Positions 56,950-64,000 of a stretch of DNA of 64,000 bases are shown piece after piece. The stretch's first letter is position 1. The number at the start of each line of letters is the position of its first letter. The stretch is from Drechslera avenae. Lineage: Eukaryota > Ascomycota > Dothideomycetes > Pleosporales > Pleosporaceae. Below the pieces are notes generated by a model that was not told the origin of the DNA, did no database searches, and was given only the letters and a program-made list of their open reading frames with translations. The position numbers and the translations under genes were made by a program. The stretch is from contig JAXRVH010000050.1 in assembly GCA_034640345.1 (NCBI GenBank), forward strand, positions 1 through 64,000. Reading direction: 5' to 3'.

Positions 56950-57081
56950 AGTTGGTAGTAATGGTCCGACACGGTCCGAAGTTGGTGCTTGTAGAGTCGG
57001 TTTGGTAGAATAGGTGGGTGAAGTTGGGAGGCAAGATATTTGGTTGTCCTGGGTTATTGAAAGGGTACAGAATAGTGACAA

Positions 57082-57831
57082 GTGACGGAGTGTATTCTCA
57101 AAAGTGAGAGAGAGTGTGTGTGTGGAGTTGTGAAATACGGAGAGAGTTGTTGTTATCTGTCTTCAATCACTTACCTCTCTCTCACCTCTCACTTTCATCC
57201 TTCATCTTTCTCCCTCCATCACCCCGTACTACCTAGAGTATGCCATCTTCGGAGACTCTACGGACAGTTAAGAAATTTAGCGCTTTTGTTATCAACATGT
57301 TCACACTGTACTGCATGATGAAACCAAAGTCTTAGCGAATCGGCCAAGACCTGTAGGGTTTGCAGAACAAAGCGGACGTAGTCTGTTGTCAGGAATCAAC
57401 GCACAAGACCATTGGTTTTGTACCATGTGGGATTGGAAAAGTCCGTGTTGTGCTCTAATATTCAGAACATGGTTGTAGTAGGTACCTTACATTCGGAACA
57501 ACGTCGGCCCCACAAGTTAGGTTCGAGCTCCAGCATGCTCGCGTCCTCCGACACCTCACCCTGGCCTTGTACAAACCCCATATTCATCACCAATCCACGC
57601 AAAGCTTACAACAGACGCCTTTCCATTTTCTTTGGCGCCCATAGCCGAAAAAAAAAACCCTCTGCAGAACAGTTGCAAAGCCGTCGCTTTCCCACGCGCA
57701 GAGATGCCACAACCACGTACGTCGCTCTCCCTTGGGGCGCGTCGCAAGCCGCCGCACCTCAACCTCCACATGGCACGATCATCTTCCCCAGCACAAAACA
57801 AACACAACTGCAATCCCACACGACTAACAAC
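57082..57831. other. Intergenic / 5' region of the INO80F gene
   Basis: The frame of the following gene is open back to 57412, but the extra sequence reads as low-probability protein. CT/GA-rich stretches (57105-57122, 57172-57215) and an A9 run (57649-57657) suggest promoter or UTR DNA. Confidence 0.4.
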
Positions 57832-58689
57832 ATGTCCTTAGCATCCCGCGCCCTCTCGTCCAAAGACCTTCCGCCCTCTGTCGAGAGCGCCTACTACCGC
57901 AAATGCATCGACCTCCGCCGGCGAATCACCGACATTGAAGACTCAAACGACGGCACGCGCCTGCGCATCACGCGTCTCTCGCGCGGCATTCAAAAGATGC
58001 GACTGGAACGCGCCTTTTTGCTGGAGCAACTCAACAAGCACATGGAGTACAATGTCGATGACAGCGACCGCAGTTCCAGCCCGCCACCCACGCCAACCGA
58101 CAAGCCGCTACGCAGCAAGCGGAGCCACAATCGCAAGGGAACCCCACCGCTAGGCGGCAGCGGTAGTGCGGGCGGTGCGGAGACGGAGAGAGAGAGATTG
58201 GGTGTTGGACAGGGCGCGCTCGAGGGACGTATGATTCAGCATGGGGTGAACACGATGAGTAGCGCGCAGAGTACACCAGATCCTGCGGGCAGGCAGGAGA
58301 GAGGCTACTTTGGTACCATTGGTGCTGGTGCTAGTGCGGGTGTGACGGCGGCGGCGACAAGTCCCCATACTGCTGTCAATGGTGTACCACCGCCGCCTAC
58401 ACTGCCACCGTTGCATTCGTTGCCCCCGCTGCAGCCGCAACAGCCTGCGACGAGTGCGACAACGACGACGACGACGACGACGACACGACCGTACTTCGAC
58501 CCAGCGTACGATGAGCAGCGTCCCGCGCCTGCTAGCGGCGAGGAAGATGGTGCACGGAGACGCGCGTATTCTGGGGCTGCGCAACAGCCTCCAGCCACGG
58601 ACTCGGCGCCCCCTCCCCCTCTCCCCCTCCCTCAGAACGGCGACACCGAGATGACGGATGCGAGCTTTACTTCTGTGAACCGGGCTTGA
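57832..58689 (+). CDS. INO80 complex subunit F-domain protein (Nht1-like)
   Basis: Single exon, 285 aa from MSLASRALSSKDLPPSVESA. Residues 12-75 form a predicted coiled coil (YYRKCIDLRRRITDIEDSND, RLRITRLSRGIQKMRLERAF, LLEQLNKHM) matching the INO80F domain of fungal INO80 chromatin-remodelling subunits. The rest is disordered: basic/Ser-rich (PLRSKRSHNRKGTPPLGG), then Ala/Pro/Thr-rich with a poly-Thr tract coded by a GAC/ACG trinucleotide run (about 58457-58487). It is nuclear by inference. Its start was chosen because the domain follows immediately and upstream codons do not look protein-coding. Confidence 0.7.
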   Translation: MSLASRALSSKDLPPSVESAYYRKCIDLRRRITDIEDSNDGTRLRITRLSRGIQKMRLERAFLLEQLNKHMEYNVDDSDRSSSPPPTPTDKPLRSKRSHNRKGTPPLGGSGSAGGAETERERLGVGQGALEGRMIQHGVNTMSSAQSTPDPAGRQERGYFGTIGAGASAGVTAAATSPHTAVNGVPPPPTLPPLHSLPPLQPQQPATSATTTTTTTTTRPYFDPAYDEQRPAPASGEEDGARRRAYSGAAQQPPATDSAPPPPLPLPQNGDTEMTDASFTSVNRA

Positions 58690-59283
58690 GACTTGCAAAT
58701 GGCCATTGAGCATGTCAACCATCATGCATGAATTCATCACAGCCACTTGAACTGTGACGGTCACGGTGGATGGATGCAATCAAACAGGCTAGCAGCAAGT
58801 CGTGAGGGAGATGGGGGTTTCGTAAGCATCAAACCTCTATCCTTTGGGCTGTGTTAATAGACATAAATGTCCCATTTTGCAAAAGCCGGCGGGGAAATTA
58901 AATAGCGTGTATGAATAGTAAAAGGTTTTGTCTTTAATTTTCCATATTAGATACCTTGCAAAGGTAGCTTTTTCTTTCCCCTTTTTTCTTCTTCTAGTTG
59001 CACGGATCTGAATACAGCTGCCGTGCTTCTTAAATTGGGTTGTCTAATGAGAGGCTGAAGTGAGGCTTGGACATGGTTGGAGAGTCAATCTTAGAATAGA
59101 GATTCACGTTTGTCGAAAGTCAGGTCATACGCACATCACATAACAACATGGATACGAGAAACGTGGTACAAGTGTCATGATATCCTGGTATCTGTCCCAT
59201 CTCATCCTATCAAGACATGTCCACAGCACGTGTGCGGCCACAAATATGTCGCAGCTTCAGCATAACTGTCGTATGACTCCACT
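58690..59283. other. Convergent 3' spacer, nothing supportable
   Basis: 594 bp between convergent stops. T-rich DNA near 58925-58995 may contribute to transcript termination. Confidence 0.4.
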
Positions 59284-61265
59284 CTACTCGTCATCGTCCT
59301 TGTAGTGCACACCCGTGGCTACCTCACACGGGTCAGGCGCATACTGCACATTGCAGTGCTCCCAATCCTCATGATCATGGAGTTCACGCTTGAACTGGAG
59401 GGCATTGTAGATGTTGGCGAAGCGGAACTCGATGTAGGAATGGCCACTTGCGTTCTTGCCACGCTTGATGCGGTCAACTTCGCGCTTGTTGGTCTTGCTA
59501 TTGCCTCGAGCGAGCTTCATAAGCGCCATGTCGTCAAGTTCGATAGCGCCGATAGCGCGGACACAGCGTGTGATGCCTTGATCAATGCAGTTGCGGATGA
59601 CATCGTTGATCGAGTTCGGACCGTCCGTCTTCTCGACATCGACGACAACCGTCTTCATCTGACCCACCACCTCAATTCCGTTTGCCGTTGCTTCGTGGTA
59701 TTTCTCGCATGCAGCAGATGTGAGAAACTTTACTACTGCATTCGAAGAGCCTGCCTCCGACATGGATATCGACTCGAGTCTGCCGCCCCACACAAGAGCT
59801 TGTAGCTGGTTGATGCTGGTCAGGCCGGAAATACCCTTGAGGATGCATGTACGCTGAGCAGCCGCTGCAGCTTGTTAGTATTGAAATTGCTAAAAAGAAA
59901 AGAAAAGGACAGAGTAGACTCACTATTCTCACGCTTCTCCGGGGCTGGCCATTCCTTGATATTGCCCACTGCATCCTTGGACACCGGCTTCACAACTACA
60001 CTCTCAGCAGCCTCTGTACTTTCAACGGCGGCAACGGCTGTGTCAATAGTGGTGGTAGCGAGAGTACGAATAGACGGTTCCGCTTTAGGAAGAATGTTGA
60101 GAAGAGCCCTGGCCATGCCGCTAACATCATCGAGAGTCTGCAGGGAAATGTACTTTTCATCAACAAGCTTCGCGCAAAGTTTCAGGAGGTCACCATTCGC
60201 ATCCTTTAGTAGCGGCATGATAGAATGTGGCGAACAGGACTCTAGGCCTTTCTTGGGGACCTTTTTGATGTAGTTGGCGAGCGCGAAAGCAAAGCGTGCC
60301 TTGATGGAGTCATTGCTCTTGTCGTCCTTGGAATACAAGCTACAGAGCTTCTTCGAAACAACCTGGATAAGATGCGATGCACTTGTCTGTTCGACTGGCA
60401 AAGCATCCATGTACTCGCTAGCCTTGCGCATGTACTCAGTCTCGAGTTCTTCCTGGGACTTGCCTACCAGTATGCGCTCGCCGACAGGCTTGGAGGCGTG
60501 TGCCAAACTCGCATCTCGAACACCGGTATCCTTAGCAGCCTCGGACTGGTCAGGTTTGACTTTTTCTGCACGGTCGGCATCAGCGAAGACTTGAATACTC
60601 TTCTTGCTCTCCTCTGACAGAAACAGCTTCTCTACCAGCGATTCCACTGATGACGTCTTCTCTAGGGGTACGGGCTCGCCGGTTGTTGCAGTGGTTTTTA
60701 ACTTCGTGCTTGCAGCTCCTAGACGGTCTTCGAACGCGAACATGCTCTTGTCAGGTTTGACAGGCGTGCTACCTTCGCTTGCATGCGACGTAGTCGCTGA
60801 GTTCAAACGAGCGAAGAGATCCTCAAGCACTGCCTGGGACGCACCACTAGACTTGCCATTGTCTTTTTGAGATGAAGTAGTCTTCGGTTCTGGAGTAGGT
60901 ATAGCCGGCACAGGACTACAGACATCTAATTCAGCGGGTTTTCCATCAAGTAGGTCCCTATCGTGTAGCAATACGTACCCTTCGGGACTCTTTGCGCCTG
61001 ATGCAGGAGAGAGCACAGCCGGTGATTTCGGAGCTGCAGTTTGAAATTGAGGGACAGGAGCAACCTGATCAATTTTCACAGCGGCCTTCTTGAGCTTCAT
61101 AGTACCGGCATTGGCTACAGGCTGAACGGCAAAATTGCCACGCCCATCTTGCAATCCCCAGGAGTATGGTGCGGTTGGAGGCGGAATACCGCGTGGAGGA
61201 GCACCTTGGCCACCGCGCAGCGACCCAGATATCGATGGTCCGGCAGCATACCTGGACTTATCCAT
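59284..61265 (-). CDS. RRM-like C-terminal domain protein, function unknown
   Basis: Exons 61265-59924 and 59864-59284, with a 59-bp intron, give 640 aa. The N-terminus is disordered, Pro/Gly-rich with RGG-like parts (SGSLRGGQGAPPRGIPPP). The middle has an acidic stretch and a helical block of about 150 residues (EELETEYMRKASEYMDALPV, ARFAFALANYIKKVPKKGL, LLKLCAKLVDEKYISLQTLD) that could be HEAT/MIF4G-like. The C-terminal part begins RTCILKGISGLTSINQLQAL, continues VWGGRLESISM and AVVKFLTSAACEKYHEATAN, like an RRM beta-alpha-beta-beta unit, and ends ATGVHYKDDDE. The acceptor CTGCAG at 59865 alone keeps frame. RNA binding is inferred; no named family is claimed. Confidence 0.75.
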
Positions 61266-62077
61266 GGTGGTGGTCAGTGGTGAAGGCGAAGAAGAGCTTG
61301 CTTGTTGAGTTGCTCTCTCGCGCGAAGGTGACGGTGGTGGGGATATGAGAGAAGATGCAGGCTCAGCTGAGACAGGCGAACTAGAAGTGCGCTCAAAACT
61401 GAAGTGCTTGGCGGTGAAGTGATTGTTTGGTGTGGGCGATGACGCTTCGGGAGAAATATTAGCAAAGTGCGGCTACGGCACAGGTGGGGAAACAGTTTGT
61501 ACGTACCACCAACCCGCCTGTTAACAGGCAAGTTTGATATGCCGTGGATGCAGGCGCTCAGACAAGCTTGGTATAGCTTATCTTCACTGTTGCGTGACTG
61601 GGGACGTGGGGGAATGCCTGGCATCAAGCTGAGATACGCAGCACAGCACAGGCGGTGAAAGGTTGGGATCAAGGAGGAATTCGGATAGATGGGGAGGAAT
61701 CAGGGTTCATGACGCTTAGGTAAGGTCGCTGCTGCCGTTTGCAGTAGAAGATGAACAACACAGAAGCGGGCAAGCAGGCTCAGATATCGACGGCAGTATG
61801 CATGTAAGAGAGCAGGCAAAAGACAAGAACACGATGATTATCATGGCACGGAGGGGCTCGTTGTATTGGATTGCGCCGAAGCACCTCGCTCATGCTGACA
61901 TGTAGTGGAAGACTTCTCATACTAGCACAGCAGGAATGAGATTGGAAAGATACTGGACAGCGACCTGTAAGCGATACAAGGAGCCACTACGTTTACAGAA
62001 CAACGTTTCCGGCTATGTTTATCGGCGAACATACACGAGTGTATACACTTTGACACGGGCTTGCATCTGGCGCAAGA
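61266..62077. other. Intergenic, no supportable gene
   Basis: 812 bp between the RRM-like gene's start and the STE14 stop. It contains the promoter of the RRM-like gene. Short ORFs (61274-61672 minus) overlap in several frames and are not coding-like. Confidence 0.4.
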
Positions 62078-62942
62078 TCAAATGAAGGGTATCCAGACAC
62101 GTGTGCGCGCCTTGTACGCCCTGTAATCATCACCGAAAAAGTCTATGAGATGCTTCTCTTCGTCTATCTCAAGTCAGCCCGCAGTCTGCATGATGACGAG
62201 TAGTTCATTACTTACGCGAAATGCGCTTCTTGAAGAAGTACCACAAGACGCCGACATAGCCGATCCCACAAGTCAAGTTGCCAAGCATGACTTGGGTTCC
62301 GATGCCCCACCAGAAGAAGCCAAAGTAAGAGGGATGGCGGAAGTAGCCGTACAGCCCGGTAGTCACCAGCTCGTGTCCGTCGCTCTTCCGCGACTGCACC
62401 ATGTGGTTGAAGTTTGTGCCCGCTTGTATCATGGCCGTGCTGCGAACAGTCTGTCCCACCAAAATCATCGCAACGCCCAATGCAATGACCCACGGCGGGT
62501 GAATGCGCGACTGGTACTTTGGGAACAAGTACGAGGTTACAAGTGTCTCCACAAAGGCCATAGTATGGGCCATTCGGTAATGGTCGCCATTTGTGAGGAG
62601 AAAGGAGGCGATGTATGCTTTCGGGGTGTTGTACGCGGCCGTCGTGTAGAATTCGAGGAAGTGGAAGAGCGATAGGGCTGCGAGGAACAGACAGGGCCGC
62701 CATAGGTGGCTGCCACTATATGCCAGCAGTGCAGCACCCATGAGGCCGAGCACGAATGTGCCGCCTAGGCAGAAGGCGCGCACTGCGATGCCGGAGAGCG
62801 AGCGCTTGCCATGGGGGAAGAAGTCGGCTGTGAGGAGGTTTACATCCTTGGCCGGGGGGCTGCGAGCCTGGGCCTGAGCCTGAGCCTGAGCCCGCAATGG
62901 AGAGATGCTGACTCCCGAGGATGCCGAGCCGTTGGAAGCCAT
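62078..62942 (-). CDS. STE14: Protein-S-isoprenylcysteine O-methyltransferase
   Basis: Exons 62942-62216 and 62163-62078, with a 52-bp intron, give 270 aa. An N-terminal stretch with an Ala-Gln repeat (QAQAQAQAR) precedes multiple TM helices. The ICMT core shows HFLEFYTTAAYNTP, GTNFNHMVQSRKSDGHELV, TTGLYGYFRHPSYFGFFWW and FFKKRISHEEKHLIDFFGDD, ending YKARTRVWIPFI. Methylates the prenylated C-terminal Cys of CaaX proteins (Ras, Rho, pheromone) in the ER membrane using AdoMet. The second exon supplies the conserved EE...LI.FFG..Y segment, confirming the splice. It is divergent from the acetyltransferase gene. Confidence 0.94.
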
Positions 62943-63304
62943 GGTGGTGGTGGAAAGGTAGGTGCAGACAATGTATGCAGGGACTCGTGATGCGCCAAAA
63001 GAGACTGAGGATCAGCTTCACGGCATCGTCTTATAGCACGCCAAAGAAAGAAAATGGCAGCAGCTCTGCTGTTGTGCGGCTTACGGAACAGAACAATAGC
63101 AAGGCATGGGGCATTGCTATTGTCTACAGGACCGACGTCGCTTGCACATTCCGAGGTTTGGACGGAATATTCGCACTATGCCAGGTGTGTACTAGCGCAC
63201 CGAGGCCCGCACTTTTGATACCTCAGCTATGTAGAATCGGCTGGCTGCCCCATCAGTTGGGGTGGCCCACCATCATCAACAAACCCCTTTCCCGGTGGGG
63301 CATT
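62943..63304. promoter_or_regulatory. Divergent promoter between STE14 and the acetyltransferase gene
   Basis: 362 bp between starts. No TATA box or recognised operator stands out. Coregulation is only implied by the arrangement. Confidence 0.4.
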
Positions 63305-64000
63305 ATGAATACCAATCTTTCCGAGAACAAGGAGCGTATGCTTCGCGGCGAGCTTTACCATGCATTCACGCCCGACTTGATAGCAGAGCGTGAGAGATGC
63401 AGACTTGCATGCGGGCGCTTCAACCGTGCAGACCGCGATCTCGGGCGTCGAAAACTTACCGAGCTGTTTCGAGAGTACGTTTGAGTCCCCATGTTATCCG
63501 CAAACCCCTCCTTATACCCCAGTCAGCGTTGTCCAGGACAAGAGGCCTATGCCGCCAGAAGCTCCAACGGCCGAAGAAGACGCTGCACTCTTCGAGCATG
63601 ACCCGGACATTCTACCCCCAATCACCATGGATTACGGTTGGAACGTCCGTGTGGGCGACGGCGTCTTTATCAACTTCAATGCCGTCTTTCTCGATACTTG
63701 CTTGATTACCATTGGTTCACGCACGCTTGTAGGGCCCAATGTCAGCTTCTACTCGGCTACCCATCCTCTCGATCCAGCCCTTCGCAACGGTACCCAAGGA
63801 CCGGAGATGGGCAAGGAGATTCACATTGGAGAAGACTGTTGGATCGGAGGCAATGTTTGCATATTGCCCGGCGTCATTATTGGGAAAGGCAGCATAGTTG
63901 GCGCCGGCAGTGTCGTCACCAAGAGTGTCCCCGATTTCACCGTCGTGGCAGGCAATCCAGCCCGCTTCATCCGTAAAATCAAGACCGACATGGACCCTGC
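63305..64000 (+). CDS. Maltose/galactoside O-acetyltransferase-type (left-handed beta-helix), cut by window end
   Basis: Exon 1 is 63305-63474 and exon 2 begins at 63527 (intron 52 bp) and is still open at 64000, so only about 214 residues are visible. The Mac domain starts NLSENKERMLRGELYHAFTP and CRLACGRFNRADRDLGRRKL. The hexapeptide repeats follow: WNVRVGDGVFINFNAVFLD, ITIGSRTLVGPNVSFYSATH (catalytic His in ATHPLDP), IGEDCWIGGNVCILPGVIIG and VGAGSVVTKSVPDFTVVAGN, ending PARFIRKIK. The family transfers acetyl from CoA to sugar hydroxyls. The splice acceptor could be CCAG or TCAG; only the latter keeps frame with the phase-2 donor. Few codons are probably missing. Confidence 0.88.

Noticed and set aside
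58150..58779. 209-aa antisense ORF over the INO80F gene
   Set aside because: Arg-rich mirror of the Thr/Pro repeat region; the plus-strand coiled-coil domain is the real signal.

Overview
This is a window of an ascomycete nuclear genome, most likely a Pleosporales-type dothideomycete. The genes are split by short GT-AG introns (mostly 46-60 bp) with CTAAC/CTGAC-like branch sites. The proteins are filamentous-fungal (Egh16-like secreted protein, Vps17, Snx41/Atg20, GT69, DHA2 MFS). The first 4.8 kb is an AT-rich block of the kind made by repeat-induced point mutation (RIP). The genus cannot be fixed from sequence alone. No prokaryotic operons, CRISPR arrays or viral genes were seen.

Layout. 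1-4835: RIP-ruined pogo/Fot1-like DNA transposons, a tail-to-tail pair nested in an older relative. 4961-8964: MTG1 GTPase, an Acinus-like SAP/RSB protein and a small membrane protein. 8965-11009: gene-poor, with a stop-interrupted relic and an initiator tRNA-Met. 11010-19885: a six-exon amidase, VPS17 and mitochondrial EF-G2; the last two share a 194-bp divergent promoter. 19886-29574: a sparse accessory stretch with two MITE-like elements, an Egh16-family secreted protein, two or three decayed genes and a novel secreted protein. 29575-37748: TTI1 and PDS5, head to head. 38998-47340: a DHA2 transporter, then a second amidase, a PuuE/HpPgdA-type deacetylase and an NCS1 permease. 47690-64000: SNX41/ATG20, a ZRT3-like ZIP transporter, a GT69 glycosyltransferase, two small membrane proteins, an INO80F-domain protein, an RRM-like protein, STE14 and a sugar O-acetyltransferase cut by the window end.

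Functional threads. Housekeeping genes cover chromosome biology (TTI1, PDS5, INO80F), mitochondrial translation (MTG1, EF-G2), endosome and autophagy sorting (VPS17, SNX41) and membrane or metal biology (ZRT3-like, STE14). The amidase, deacetylase-like hydrolase and NCS1 permease lie together, and the 593-bp divergent region between the first two carries four HGATAR sites. They look like a small nitrogen-scavenging cluster for a cyclic amide or ureide. Exon joins were chosen by splice consensus, reading frame and family alignment from memory. All multi-exon totals are multiples of three except the last gene, which is cut.
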